A DNA stretch of 64,000 bases from Amaranthus tricolor (Eukaryota > Streptophyta > Magnoliopsida > Caryophyllales > Amaranthaceae): NCBI RefSeq assembly GCF_026212465.1, contig NC_080053.1, positions 8,912,815 through 8,976,814 of the forward strand, read 5' to 3'. The notes below the pieces were generated by a model. The model ran no database searches and had not been told where the DNA came from. It saw only the letters and a program-made list of their open reading frames with translations. Both the position numbers and the translations under genes were made by a program. This document shows positions 34,832 to 48,202 of this stretch, piece by piece (positions within the stretch are counted from its first letter, which is position 1; every line of letters starts with the position of its first letter).

Positions 34832-35386
34832 TTTTCCCTCCTTTTTTTTTTTAATTTTTCTTATCTGTTTCCGCTGCACTTGAGCAGAAGGCATTTCAGT
34901 GGTTATCGTAGTATACTCCATGGAAGTAATTTTATTTATAAAAATATAACTCGCAACCGGGTCCCGACCTCGAATTTACGGGCACTCGAAAGATAGGACC
35001 CGTCGAGGCGGGTCGATGCGCATACGAACGAATTGTCCGAAAGAGGCGTGCGTCGGTGCGTTCGTGTAAGCGGAAATTGCACCGGGTCCCGTCGGAAGTC
35101 CCCGCGGAAGCGCGCCCGGCATGGATGGCCTCTTGATTTCCAAGTGTTGCGCGGATTTCTCAAATATTTTGTCGCTTTTTTGTTGCGAGTTCACCTGGCT
35201 TTTAAAGCCGGCGGACTCTTTTGTGAATCGGACAATACCGGGAGGGTGAAAAACGGTATTTGGGAAGGAGAAGGCTCGAAATAGGGGTCTCGGCTGCGAA
35301 TTTACGAGCTTTGGAATGCTCTGGTTTTTTTTTTTTTTTTTTTGGGCGGCATTGCGCATGTAAACAAATTGCTACGGTGAATGAAC

Positions 35387-35506
35387 GGGTGCGATCATAC
35401 CAGCACTAATGCACCGGATCCCATCAGAACTCCGCAGTTAAGCGTGCTTGGGCGAGAGTAGTACTAGGATGGGTGACCTCCTGGGAAGTCCTCGTGTTGC
35501 ACCCCT
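35387..35506 (+). rRNA. 5S rRNA: 5S rRNA, copy 34
   Basis: 675 bp after copy 33; T-class; second downstream T run is 12 long. Confidence 0.97.
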
Positions 35507-36063
35507 TTTTCCCTCCTTTTTTTTTTTTAATTTTTCTTATCTGTTTCCGCTGCACTTGAGCAGAAGGCATTTCAGTGGTTATCGTAGTATACTCCATGGA
35601 AGTAATTTTATTTATAAAAATATAACTCGCAACCGGGTCCCGACCTCGAATTTACGGGCACTCGAAAGATAGGACCCGTCGAGGCGGGTCGATGCGCATA
35701 CGAACGAATTGTCCGAAAGAGGCGTGCGTCGGTGCGTTCGTGTAAGCGGAAATTGCACCGGGTCCCGTCGGAAGTCCCCGCGGAAGCGCGCCCGGCATGG
35801 ATGGCCTCTTGATTTCCAAGTGTTGCGCGGATCTCTCAAATATTTTGTCGCTTTTTTGTTGCGAGTTCACCTGGCTTTTAAAGCCGGCGGACTCTTTTGT
35901 GAATCGGACAATACCGGGAGGGTGAAAAACGGTATTTGGGAAGGAGAAGGCTCGAAATAGGGGTCTCGGCTGCGAATTTACGAGCTTTGGAATGCTCTGG
36001 TTTTTTTTTTTTTTTTTTTTGGGCGGCATTGCGCATGTAAACAAATTGCTACGGTGAATGAAC

Positions 36064-36183
36064 GGGTGCGATCATACCAGCACTAATGCACCGGATCCCA
36101 TCAGAACTCCGCAGTTAAGCGTGCTTGGGCGAGAGTAGTACTAGGATGGGTGACCTCCTGGGAAGTCCTCGTGTTGCACCCCT
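36064..36183 (+). rRNA. 5S rRNA: 5S rRNA, copy 35
   Basis: 677 bp after copy 34; C-class. Confidence 0.97.
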
Positions 36184-36738
36184 TTTTCCCTCCTTTTTTT
36201 TTTTAATTTTTCTTATCTGTTTCCGCTGCACTTGAGCAGAAGGCATTTCAGTGGTTATCGTAGTATACTCCATGGAAGTAATTTTATTTATAAAAATATA
36301 ACTCGCAACCGGGTCCCGACCTCGAATTTACGGGCACTCGAAAGATAGGACCCGTCGAGGCGGGTCGATGCGCATACGAACGAATTGTCCGAAAGAGGCG
36401 TGCGTCGGTGCGTTCGTGTAAGCGGAAATTGCACCGGGTCCCGTCGGAAGTCCCCGCGGAAGCGCGCCCGGCATGGATGGCCTCTTGATTTCCAAGTGTT
36501 GCGCGGATCTCTCAAATATTTTGTCGCTTTTTTGTTGCGAGTTCACCTGGCTTTTAAAGCCGGCGGACTCTTTTGTGAATCGGACAATACCGGGAGGGTG
36601 AAAAACGGTATTTGGGAAGGAGAAGGCTCGAAATAGGGGTCTCGGCTGCGAATTTACGAGCTTTGGAATGCTCTGGTTTTTTTTTTTTTTTTTTTGGGCG
36701 GCATTGCGCATGTAAACAAATTGCTACGGTGAATGAAC

Positions 36739-36858
36739 GGGTGCGATCATACCAGCACTAATGCACCGGATCCCATCAGAACTCCGCAGTTAAGCGTGCT
36801 TGGGCGAGAGTAGTACTAGGATGGGTGACCTCCTGGGAAGTCCTCGTGTTGCACCCCT
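36739..36858 (+). rRNA. 5S rRNA: 5S rRNA, copy 36
   Basis: 675 bp after copy 35; C-class. Confidence 0.97.
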
Positions 36859-37413
36859 TTTTCCCTCCTTTTTTTTTTTAATTTTTCTTATCTGTTTCCG
36901 CTGCACTTGAGCAGAAGGCATTTCAGTGGTTATCGTAGTATACTCCATGGAAGTAATTTTATTTATAAAAATATAACTCGCAACCGGGTCCCGACCTCGA
37001 ATTTACGGGCACTCGAAAGATAGGACCCGTCGAGGCGGGTCGATGCGCATACGAACGAATTGTCCGAAAGAGGCGTGCGTCGGTGCGTTCGTGTAAGCGG
37101 AAATTGCACCGGGTCCCGTCGGAAGTCCCCGCGGAAGCGCGCCCGGCATGGATGGCCTCTTGATTTCCAAGTGTTGCGCGGATTTCTCAAATATTTTGTC
37201 GCTTTTTTGTTGCGAGTTCACCTGGCTTTTAAAGCCGGCGGACTCTTTTGTGAATCGGACAATACCGGGAGGGTGAAAAACGGTATTTGGGAAGGAGAAG
37301 GCTCGAAATAGGGGTCTCGGCTGCGAATTTACGAGCTTTGGAATGCTCTGGTTTTTTTTTTTTTTTTTTTGGGCGGCATTGCGCATGTAAACAAATTGCT
37401 ACGGTGAATGAAC

Positions 37414-37533
37414 GGGTGCGATCATACCAGCACTAATGCACCGGATCCCATCAGAACTCCGCAGTTAAGCGTGCTTGGGCGAGAGTAGTACTAGGATGGG
37501 TGACCTCCTGGGAAGTCCTCGTGTTGCACCCCT
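37414..37533 (+). rRNA. 5S rRNA: 5S rRNA, copy 37
   Basis: 675 bp after copy 36; T-class between C-class units; downstream T run of 12, as after copies 34 and 50. Confidence 0.97.
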
Positions 37534-38090
37534 TTTTCCCTCCTTTTTTTTTTTTAATTTTTCTTATCTGTTTCCGCTGCACTTGAGCAGAAGGCATTTC
37601 AGTGGTTATCGTAGTATACTCCATGGAAGTAATTTTATTTATAAAAATATAACTCGCAACCGGGTCCCGACCTCGAATTTACGGGCACTCGAAAGATAGG
37701 ACCCGTCGAGGCGGGTCGATGCGCATACGAACGAATTGTCCGAAAGAGGCGTGCGTCGGTGCGTTCGTGTAAGCGGAAATTGCACCGGGTCCCGTCGGAA
37801 GTCCCCGCGGAAGCGCGCCCGGCATGGATGGCCTCTTGATTTCCAAGTGTTGCGCGGATCTCTCAAATATTTTGTCGCTTTTTTGTTGCGAGTTCACCTG
37901 GCTTTTAAAGCCGGCGGACTCTTTTGTGAATCGGACAATACCGGGAGGGTGAAAAACGGTATTTGGGAAGGAGAAGGCTCGAAATAGGGGTCTCGGCTGC
38001 GAATTTACGAGCTTTGGAATGCTCTGGTTTTTTTTTTTTTTTTTTTTGGGCGGCATTGCGCATGTAAACAAATTGCTACGGTGAATGAAC

Positions 38091-38210
38091 GGGTGCGATC
38101 ATACCAGCACTAATGCACCGGATCCCATCAGAACTCCGCAGTTAAGCGTGCTTGGGCGAGAGTAGTACTAGGATGGGTGACCTCCTGGGAAGTCCTCGTG
38201 TTGCACCCCT
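38091..38210 (+). rRNA. 5S rRNA: 5S rRNA, copy 38
   Basis: 677 bp after copy 37; C-class; starts a run of seven C-class units. Confidence 0.97.
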
Positions 38211-38763
38211 TTTTCCCTCCTTTTTTTTTTTAATTTTTCTTATCTGTTTCCGCTGCACTTGAGCAGAAGGCATTTCAGTGGTTATCGTAGTATACTCCAT
38301 GGAAGTAATTTTATTTATAAAAATATAACTCGCAACCGGGTCCCGACCTCGAATTTACGGGCACTCGAAAGATAGGACCCGTCGAGGCGGGTCGATGCGC
38401 ATACGAACGAATTGTCCGAAAGAGGCGTGCGTCGGTGCGTTCGTGTAAGCGGAAATTGCACCGGGTCCCGTCGGAAGTCCCCGCGGAAGCGCGCCCGGCA
38501 TGGATGGCCTCTTGATTTCCAAGTGTTGCGCGGATCTCTCAAATATTTTGTCGCTTTTTTGTTGCGAGTTCACCTGGCTTTTAAAGCCGGCGGACTCTTT
38601 TGTGAATCGGACAATACCGGGAGGGTGAAAAACGGTATTTGGGAAGGAGAAGGCTCGAAATAGGGGTCTCGGCTGCGAATTTACGAGCTTTGGAATGCTC
38701 TGGTTTTTTTTTTTTTTTTTGGGCGGCATTGCGCATGTAAACAAATTGCTACGGTGAATGAAC

Positions 38764-38883
38764 GGGTGCGATCATACCAGCACTAATGCACCGGATCCCA
38801 TCAGAACTCCGCAGTTAAGCGTGCTTGGGCGAGAGTAGTACTAGGATGGGTGACCTCCTGGGAAGTCCTCGTGTTGCACCCCT
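38764..38883 (+). rRNA. 5S rRNA: 5S rRNA, copy 39
   Basis: 673 bp after copy 38; C-class. Confidence 0.97.
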
Positions 38884-39435
38884 TTTTCCCTCCTTTTTTT
38901 TTTTAATTTTTCTTATCTGTTTCCGCTGCACTTGAGCAGAAGGCATTTCAGTGGTTATCGTAGTATACTCCATGGAAGTAATTTTATTTATAAAAATATA
39001 ACTCGCAACCGGGTCCCGACCTCGAATTTACGGGCACTCGAAAGATAGGACCCGTCGAGGCGGGTCAATGCGCATACGAACGAATTGTCCGAAAGAGGCG
39101 TGCGTCGGTGCGTTCGTGTAAGCGGAAATTGCACCGGGTCCCGTCGGAAGTCCCCGCGGAAGCGCGCCCGGCATGGATGGCCTCTTGATTTCCAAGTGTT
39201 GCGCGGATCTCTCAAATATTTTGTCGCTTTTTTGTTGCGAGTTCACCTGGCTTTTAAAGCCGGCGGACTCTTTTGTGAATCGGACAATACCGGGAGGGTG
39301 AAAAACGGTATTTGGGAAGGAGAAGGCTCGAAATAGGGGTCTCGGCTGCGAATTTACGAGCTTTGGAATGCTCTGGTTTTTTTTTTTTTTTTGGGCGGCA
39401 TTGCGCATGTAAACAAATTTCTACGGTGAATGAAC

Positions 39436-39555
39436 GGGTGCGATCATACCAGCACTAATGCACCGGATCCCATCAGAACTCCGCAGTTAAGCGTGCTTGG
39501 GCGAGAGTAGTACTAGGATGGGTGACCTCCTGGGAAGTCCTCGTGTTGCACCCCT
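39436..39555 (+). rRNA. 5S rRNA: 5S rRNA, copy 40
   Basis: 672 bp after copy 39; C-class with G-to-A at 39067 and G-to-T at 39420 (position -16); both changes recur before copy 53. Confidence 0.97.
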
Positions 39556-40106
39556 TTTTCCCTCCTTTTTTTTTTAATTTTTCTTATCTGTTTCCGCTGC
39601 ACTTGAGCAGAAGGCATTTCAGTGGTTATCGTAGTATACTCCATGGAAGTAATTTTATTTATAAAAATATAACTCGCAACCGGGTCCCGACCTCGAATTT
39701 ACGGGCACTCGAAAGATAGGACCCGTCGAGGCGGGTCGATGCGCATACGAACGAATTGTCCGAAAGAGGCGTGCGTCGGTGCGTTCGTGTAAGCGGAAAT
39801 TGCACCGGGTCCCGTCGGAAGTCCCCGCGGAAGCGCGCCCGGCATGGATGGCCTCTTGATTTCCAAGTGTTGCGCGGATCTCTCAAATATTTTGTCGCTT
39901 TTTTGTTGCGAGTTCACCTGGCTTTTAAAGCCGGCGGACTCTTTTGTGAATCGGACAATACCGGGAGGGTGAAAAACGGTATTTGGGAAGGAGAAGGCTC
40001 GAAATAGGGGTCTCGGCTGCGAATTTACGAGCTTTGGAATGCTCTGGTTTTTTTTTTTTTTTTGGGCGGCATTGCGCATGTAAACAAATTGCTACGGTGA
40101 ATGAAC

Positions 40107-40226
40107 GGGTGCGATCATACCAGCACTAATGCACCGGATCCCATCAGAACTCCGCAGTTAAGCGTGCTTGGGCGAGAGTAGTACTAGGATGGGTGACCTC
40201 CTGGGAAGTCCTCGTGTTGCACCCCT
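40107..40226 (+). rRNA. 5S rRNA: 5S rRNA, copy 41
   Basis: 671 bp after copy 40; C-class. Confidence 0.97.
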
Positions 40227-40781
40227 TTTTCCCTCCTTTTTTTTTTTAATTTTTCTTATCTGTTTCCGCTGCACTTGAGCAGAAGGCATTTCAGTGGTTA
40301 TCGTAGTATACTCCATGGAAGTAATTTTATTTATAAAAATATAACTCGCAACCGGGTCCCGACCTCGAATTTACGGGCACTCGAAAGATAGGACCCGTCG
40401 AGGCGGGTCGATGCGCATACGAACGAATTGTCCGAAAGAGGCGTGCGTCGGTGCGTTCGTGTAAGCGGAAATTGCACCGGGTCCCGTCGGAAGTCCCCGC
40501 GGAAGCGCGCCCGGCATGGATGGCCTCTTGATTTCCATGTGTTGCGCGGATCTCTCAAATATTTTGTCGCTTTTTTGTTGCGAGTTCACCTGGCTTTTAA
40601 AGCCGGCGGACTCTTTTGTGAATCGGACAATACCGGGAGGGTGAAAAACGGTATTTGGGAAGGAGAAGGCTCGAAATAGGGGTCTCGGCTGCGAATTTAC
40701 GAGCTTTGGAATGCTCTGGTTTGTTTTTTTTTTTTTTTGGGCGGCATTGCGCATGTAAACAAATTGCTACGGTGAATGAAC

Positions 40782-40901
40782 GGGTGCGATCATACCAGCA
40801 CTAATGCACCGGATCCCATCAGAACTCCGCAGTTAAGCGTGCTTGGGCGAGAGTAGTACTAGGATGGGTGACCTCCTGGGAAGTCCTCGTGTTGCACCCC
40901 T
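40782..40901 (+). rRNA. 5S rRNA: 5S rRNA, copy 42
   Basis: 675 bp after copy 41; C-class with A-to-T at 40538 and a G interrupting the T tract at 40723; both recur before copy 55. Confidence 0.97.
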
Positions 40902-41453
40902 TTTTCCCTCCTTTTTTTTTTTAATTTTTCTTATCTGTTTCCGCTGCACTTGAGCAGAAGGCATTTCAGTGGTTATCGTAGTATACTCCATGGAAGTAAT
41001 TTTATTTATAAAAATATAACTCGCAACCGGGTCCCGACCTCGAATTTACGGGCACTCGAAAGATAGGACCCGTCGAGGCGGGTCGATGCGCATACGAACG
41101 AATTGTCCGAAAGAGGCGTGCGTCGGTGCGTTCGTGTAAGCGGAAATTGCACCGGGTCCCGTCGGAAGTCCCCGCGGAAGCGCGCCCGGCATGGATGGCC
41201 TCTTGATTTCCAAGTGTTGCGCGGATCTCTCAAATATTTTGTCGCTTTTTTGTTGCGAGTTCACCTGGCTTTTAAAGCCGGCGGACTCTTTTGTGAATCG
41301 GACAATACCGGGAGGGTGAAAAACGGTATTTGGGAAGGAGAAGGCTCGAAATAGGGGTCTCGGCTGCGAATTTACGAGCTTTGGAATGCTCTGGTTTTTT
41401 TTTTTTTTTTGGGCGGCATTGCGCATGTAAACAAATTGCTACGGTGAATGAAC

Positions 41454-41573
41454 GGGTGCGATCATACCAGCACTAATGCACCGGATCCCATCAGAACTCC
41501 GCAGTTAAGCGTGCTTGGGCGAGAGTAGTACTAGGATGGGTGACCTCCTGGGAAGTCCTCGTGTTGCACCCCT
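41454..41573 (+). rRNA. 5S rRNA: 5S rRNA, copy 43
   Basis: 672 bp after copy 42; C-class; downstream T run of 12, as after copy 56. Confidence 0.97.
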
Positions 41574-42129
41574 TTTTCCCTCCTTTTTTTTTTTTAATTT
41601 TTCTTATCTGTTTCCGCTGCACTTGAGCAGAAGGCATTTCAGTGGTTATCGTAGTATACTCCATGGAAGTAATTTTATTTATAAAAATATAACTCGCAAC
41701 CGGGTCCCGACCTCGAATTTACGGGCACTCGAAAGATAGGACCCGTCGAGGCGGGTCGATGCGCATACGAACGAATTGTCCGAAAGAGGCGTGCGTCGGT
41801 GCGTTCGTGTAAGCGGAAATTGCACCGGGTCCCGTCGGAAGTCCCCGCGGAAGCGCGCCCGGCATGGATGGCCTCTTGATTTCCAAGTGTTGCGCGGATC
41901 TCTCAAATATTTTGTCGCTTTTTTGTTGCGAGTTCACCTGGCTTTTAAAGCCGGCGGACTCTTTTGTGAATCGGACAATACCGGGAGGGTGAAAAACGGT
42001 ATTTGGGAAGGAGAAGGCTCGAAATAGGGGTCTCGGCTGCGAATTTACGAGCTTTGGAAAGCTCTGGTTTTTTTTTTTTTTTTTTTGGGCGGCATTGCGC
42101 ATGTAAACAAATTGCTACGGTGAATGAAC

Positions 42130-42249
42130 GGGTGCGATCATACCAGCACTAATGCACCGGATCCCATCAGAACTCCGCAGTTAAGCGTGCTTGGGCGAGA
42201 GTAGTACTAGGATGGGTGACCTCCTGGGAAGTCCTCGTGTTGCACCCCT
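42130..42249 (+). rRNA. 5S rRNA: 5S rRNA, copy 44
   Basis: 676 bp after copy 43; the only C-class spacer seen with GGAAAGCTC, so a recombinant type. Confidence 0.97.
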
Positions 42250-42805
42250 TTTTCCCTCCTTTTTTTTTTTAATTTTTCTTATCTGTTTCCGCTGCACTTG
42301 AGCAGAAGGCATTTCAGTGGTTATCGTAGTATACTCCATGGAAGTAATTTTATTTATAAAAATATAACTCGCAACCGGGTCCCGACCTCGAATTTACGGG
42401 CACTCGAAAGATAGGACCCGTCGAGGCGGGTCGATGCGCATACGAACGAATTGTCCGAAAGAGGCGTGCGTCGGTGCGTTCGTGTAAGCGGAAATTGCAC
42501 CGGGTCCCGTCGGAAGTCCCCGCGGAAGCGCGCCCGGCATGGATGGCCTCTTGATTTCCAAGTGTTGCGCGGATTTCTCAAATATTTTGTCGCTTTTTTG
42601 TTGCGAGTTCACCTGGCTTTTAAAGCCGGCGGACTCTTTTGTGAATCGGACAATACCGGGAGGGTGAAAAACGGTATTTGGGAAGGAGAAGGCTCGAAAT
42701 AGGGGTCTCGGCTGCGAATTTACGAGCTTTGGAATGCTCTGGTTTTTTTTTTTTTTTTTTTTGGGCGGCATTGCGCATGTAAACAAATTGCTACGGTGAA
42801 TGAAC

Positions 42806-42925
42806 GGGTGCGATCATACCAGCACTAATGCACCGGATCCCATCAGAACTCCGCAGTTAAGCGTGCTTGGGCGAGAGTAGTACTAGGATGGGTGACCTCC
42901 TGGGAAGTCCTCGTGTTGCACCCCT
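42806..42925 (+). rRNA. 5S rRNA: 5S rRNA, copy 45
   Basis: 676 bp after copy 44; first of six T-class units. Confidence 0.97.
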
Positions 42926-43481
42926 TTTTCCCTCCTTTTTTTTTTTAATTTTTCTTATCTGTTTCCGCTGCACTTGAGCAGAAGGCATTTCAGTGGTTAT
43001 CGTAGTATACTCCATGGAAGTAATTTTATTTATAAAAATATAACTCGCAACCGGGTCCCGACCTCGAATTTACGGGCACTCGAAAGATAGGACCCGTCGA
43101 GGCGGGTCGATGCGCATACGAACGAATTGTCCGAAAGAGGCGTGCGTCGGTGCGTTCGTGTAAGCGGAAATTGCACCGGGTCCCGTCGGAAGTCCCCGCG
43201 GAAGCGCGCCCGGCATGGATGGCCTCTTGATTTCCAAGTGTTGCGCGGATTTCTCAAATATTTTGTCGCTTTTTTGTTGCGAGTTCACCTGGCTTTTAAA
43301 GCCGGCGGACTCTTTTGTGAATCGGACAATACCGGGAGGGTGAAAAACGGTATTTGGGAAGGAGAAGGCTCGAAATAGGGGTCTCGGCTGCGAATTTACG
43401 AGCTTTGGAATGCTCTGGTTTTTTTTTTTTTTTTTTTTGGGCGGCATTGCGCATGTAAACAAATTGCTACGGTGAATGAAC

Positions 43482-43601
43482 GGGTGCGATCATACCAGCA
43501 CTAATGCACCGGATCCCATCAGAACTCCGCAGTTAAGCGTGCTTGGGCGAGAGTAGTACTAGGATGGGTGACCTCCTGGGAAGTCCTCGTGTTGCACCCC
43601 T
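43482..43601 (+). rRNA. 5S rRNA: 5S rRNA, copy 46
   Basis: 676 bp after copy 45; T-class. Confidence 0.97.
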
Positions 43602-44157
43602 TTTTCCCTCCTTTTTTTTTTTAATTTTTCTTATCTGTTTCCGCTGCACTTGAGCAGAAGGCATTTCAGTGGTTATCGTAGTATACTCCATGGAAGTAAT
43701 TTTATTTATAAAAATATAACTCGCAACCGGGTCCCGACCTCGAATTTACGGGCACTCGAAAGATAGGACCCGTCGAGGCGGGTCGATGCGCATACGAACG
43801 AATTGTCCGAAAGAGGCGTGCGTCGGTGCGTTCGTGTAAGCGGAAATTGCACCGGGTCCCGTCGGAAGTCCCCGCGGAAGCGCGCCCGGCATGGATGGCC
43901 TCTTGATTTCCAAGTGTTGCGCGGATTTCTCAAATATTTTGTCGCTTTTTTGTTGCGAGTTCACCTGGCTTTTAAAGCCGGCGGACTCTTTTGTGAATCG
44001 GACAATACCGGGAGGGTGAAAAACGGTATTTGGGAAGGAGAAGGCTCGAAATAGGGGTCTCGGCTGCGAATTTACGAGCTTTGGAATGCTCTGGTTTTTT
44101 TTTTTTTTTTTTTTGGGCGGCATTGCGCATGTAAACAAATTGCTACGGTGAATGAAC

Positions 44158-44277
44158 GGGTGCGATCATACCAGCACTAATGCACCGGATCCCATCAGAA
44201 CTCCGCAGTTAAGCGTGCTTGGGCGAGAGTAGTACTAGGATGGGTGACCTCCTGGGAAGTCCTCGTGTTGCACCCCT
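44158..44277 (+). rRNA. 5S rRNA: 5S rRNA, copy 47
   Basis: 676 bp after copy 46; T-class. Confidence 0.97.
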
Positions 44278-44832
44278 TTTTCCCTCCTTTTTTTTTTTAA
44301 TTTTTCTTATCTGTTTCCGCTGCACTTGAGCAGAAGGCATTTCAGTGGTTATCGTAGTATACTCCATGGAAGTAATTTTATTTATAAAAATATAACTCGC
44401 AACCGGGTCCCGACCTCGAATTTACGGGCACTCGAAAGATAGGACCCGTCGAGGCGGGTCGATGCGCATACGAACGAATTGTCCGAAAGAGGCGTGCGTC
44501 GGTGCGTTCGTGTAAGCGGAAATTGCACCGGGTCCCGTCGGAAGTCCCCGCGGAAGCGCGCCCGGCATGGATGGCCTCTTGATTTCCAAGTGTTGCGCGG
44601 ATTTCTCAAATATTTTGTCGCTTTTTTGTTGCGAGTTCACCTGGCTTTTAAAGCCGGCGGACTCTTTTGTGAATCGGACAATACCGGGAGGGTGAAAAAC
44701 GGTATTTGGGAAGGAGAAGGCTCGAAATAGGGGTCTCGGCTGCGAATTTACGAGCTTTGGAATGCTCTGGTTTTTTTTTTTTTTTTTTTGGGCGGCATTG
44801 CGCATGTAAACAAATTGCTACGGTGAATGAAC

Positions 44833-44952
44833 GGGTGCGATCATACCAGCACTAATGCACCGGATCCCATCAGAACTCCGCAGTTAAGCGTGCTTGGGCG
44901 AGAGTAGTACTAGGATGGGTGACCTCCTGGGAAGTCCTCGTGTTGCACCCCT
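44833..44952 (+). rRNA. 5S rRNA: 5S rRNA, copy 48
   Basis: 675 bp after copy 47; T-class. Confidence 0.97.
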
Positions 44953-45507
44953 TTTTCCCTCCTTTTTTTTTTTAATTTTTCTTATCTGTTTCCGCTGCAC
45001 TTGAGCAGAAGGCATTTCAGTGGTTATCGTAGTATACTCCATGGAAGTAATTTTATTTATAAAAATATAACTCGCAACCGGGTCCCGACCTCGAATTTAC
45101 GGGCACTCGAAAGATAGGACCCGTCGAGGCGGGTCGATGCGCATACGAACGAATTGTCCGAAAGAGGCGTGCGTCGGTGCGTTCGTGTAAGCGGAAATTG
45201 CACCGGGTCCCGTCGGAAGTCCCCGCGGAAGCGCGCCCGGCATGGATGGCCTCTTGATTTCCAAGTGTTGCGCGGATTTCTCAAATATTTTGTCGCTTTT
45301 TTGTTGCGAGTTCACCTGGCTTTTAAAGCCGGCGGACTCTTTTGTGAATCGGACAATACCGGGAGGGTGAAAAACGGTATTTGGGAAGGAGAAGGCTCGA
45401 AATAGGGGTCTCGGCTGCGAATTTACGAGCTTTGGAATGCTCTGGTTTTTTTTTTTTTTTTTTTGGGCGGCATTGCGCATGTAAACAAATTGCTACGGTG
45501 AATGAAC

Positions 45508-45627
45508 GGGTGCGATCATACCAGCACTAATGCACCGGATCCCATCAGAACTCCGCAGTTAAGCGTGCTTGGGCGAGAGTAGTACTAGGATGGGTGACCT
45601 CCTGGGAAGTCCTCGTGTTGCACCCCT
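45508..45627 (+). rRNA. 5S rRNA: 5S rRNA, copy 49
   Basis: 675 bp after copy 48; T-class. Confidence 0.97.
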
Positions 45628-46182
45628 TTTTCCCTCCTTTTTTTTTTTAATTTTTCTTATCTGTTTCCGCTGCACTTGAGCAGAAGGCATTTCAGTGGTT
45701 ATCGTAGTATACTCCATGGAAGTAATTTTATTTATAAAAATATAACTCGCAACCGGGTCCCGACCTCGAATTTACGGGCACTCGAAAGATAGGACCCGTC
45801 GAGGCGGGTCGATGCGCATACGAACGAATTGTCCGAAAGAGGCGTGCGTCGGTGCGTTCGTGTAAGCGGAAATTGCACCGGGTCCCGTCGGAAGTCCCCG
45901 CGGAAGCGCGCCCGGCATGGATGGCCTCTTGATTTCCAAGTGTTGCGCGGATTTCTCAAATATTTTGTCGCTTTTTTGTTGCGAGTTCACCTGGCTTTTA
46001 AAGCCGGCGGACTCTTTTGTGAATCGGACAATACCGGGAGGGTGAAAAACGGTATTTGGGAAGGAGAAGGCTCGAAATAGGGGTCTCGGCTGCGAATTTA
46101 CGAGCTTTGGAATGCTCTGGTTTTTTTTTTTTTTTTTTTGGGCGGCATTGCGCATGTAAACAAATTGCTACGGTGAATGAAC

Positions 46183-46302
46183 GGGTGCGATCATACCAGC
46201 ACTAATGCACCGGATCCCATCAGAACTCCGCAGTTAAGCGTGCTTGGGCGAGAGTAGTACTAGGATGGGTGACCTCCTGGGAAGTCCTCGTGTTGCACCC
46301 CT
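46183..46302 (+). rRNA. 5S rRNA: 5S rRNA, copy 50
   Basis: 675 bp after copy 49; T-class; downstream T run of 12, matching copy 37. Confidence 0.97.
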
Positions 46303-46858
46303 TTTTCCCTCCTTTTTTTTTTTTAATTTTTCTTATCTGTTTCCGCTGCACTTGAGCAGAAGGCATTTCAGTGGTTATCGTAGTATACTCCATGGAAGTA
46401 ATTTTATTTATAAAAATATAACTCGCAACCGGGTCCCGACCTCGAATTTACGGGCACTCGAAAGATAGGACCCGTCGAGGCGGGTCGATGCGCATACGAA
46501 CGAATTGTCCGAAAGAGGCGTGCGTCGGTGCGTTCGTGTAAGCGGAAATTGCACCGGGTCCCGTCGGAAGTCCCCGCGGAAGCGCGCCCGGCATGGATGG
46601 CCTCTTGATTTCCAAGTGTTGCGCGGATCTCTCAAATATTTTGTCGCTTTTTTGTTGCGAGTTCACCTGGCTTTTAAAGCCGGCGGACTCTTTTGTGAAT
46701 CGGACAATACCGGGAGGGTGAAAAACGGTATTTGGGAAGGAGAAGGCTCGAAATAGGGGTCTCGGCTGCGAATTTACGAGCTTTGGAATGCTCTGGTTTT
46801 TTTTTTTTTTTTTTTGGGCGGCATTGCGCATGTAAACAAATTGCTACGGTGAATGAAC

Positions 46859-46978
46859 GGGTGCGATCATACCAGCACTAATGCACCGGATCCCATCAGA
46901 ACTCCGCAGTTAAGCGTGCTTGGGCGAGAGTAGTACTAGGATGGGTGACCTCCTGGGAAGTCCTCGTGTTGCACCCCT
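46859..46978 (+). rRNA. 5S rRNA: 5S rRNA, copy 51
   Basis: 676 bp after copy 50; C-class; starts a run of 13 C-class units. Confidence 0.97.
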
Positions 46979-47530
46979 TTTTCCCTCCTTTTTTTTTTTA
47001 ATTTTTCTTATCTGTTTCCGCTGCACTTGAGCAGAAGGCATTTCAGTGGTTATCGTAGTATACTCCATGGAAGTAATTTTATTTATAAAAATATAACTCG
47101 CAACCGGGTCCCGACCTCGAATTTACGGGCACTCGAAAGATAGGACCCGTCGAGGCGGGTCGATGCGCATACGAACGAATTGTCCGAAAGAGGCGTGCGT
47201 CGGTGCGTTCGTGTAAGCGGAAATTGCACCGGGTCCCGTCGGAAGTCCCCGCGGAAGCGCGCCCGGCATGGATGGCCTCTTGATTTCCAAGTGTTGCGCG
47301 GATCTCTCAAATATTTTGTCGCTTTTTTGTTGCGAGTTCACCTGGCTTTTAAAGCCGGCGGACTCTTTTGTGAATCGGACAATACCGGGAGGGTGAAAAA
47401 CGGTATTTGGGAAGGAGAAGGCTCGAAATAGGGGTCTCGGCTGCGAATTTACGAGCTTTGGAATGCTCTGGTTTTTTTTTTTTTTTTGGGCGGCATTGCG
47501 CATGTAAACAAATTGCTACGGTGAATGAAC

Positions 47531-47650
47531 GGGTGCGATCATACCAGCACTAATGCACCGGATCCCATCAGAACTCCGCAGTTAAGCGTGCTTGGGCGAG
47601 AGTAGTACTAGGATGGGTGACCTCCTGGGAAGTCCTCGTGTTGCACCCCT
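47531..47650 (+). rRNA. 5S rRNA: 5S rRNA, copy 52
   Basis: 672 bp after copy 51; C-class. Confidence 0.97.
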
Positions 47651-48202
47651 TTTTCCCTCCTTTTTTTTTTTAATTTTTCTTATCTGTTTCCGCTGCACTT
47701 GAGCAGAAGGCATTTCAGTGGTTATCGTAGTATACTCCATGGAAGTAATTTTATTTATAAAAATATAACTCGCAACCGGGTCCCGACCTCGAATTTACGG
47801 GCACTCGAAAGATAGGACCCGTCGAGGCGGGTCAATGCGCATACGAACGAATTGTCCGAAAGAGGCGTGCGTCGGTGCGTTCGTGTAAGCGGAAATTGCA
47901 CCGGGTCCCGTCGGAAGTCCCCGCGGAAGCGCGCCCGGCATGGATGGCCTCTTGATTTCCAAGTGTTGCGCGGATCTCTCAAATATTTTGTCGCTTTTTT
48001 GTTGCGAGTTCACCTGGCTTTTAAAGCCGGCGGACTCTTTTGTGAATCGGACAATACCGGGAGGGTGAAAAACGGTATTTGGGAAGGAGAAGGCTCGAAA
48101 TAGGGGTCTCGGCTGCGAATTTACGAGCTTTGGAATGCTCTGGTTTTTTTTTTTTTTTTGGGCGGCATTGCGCATGTAAACAAATTTCTACGGTGAATGA
48201 AC

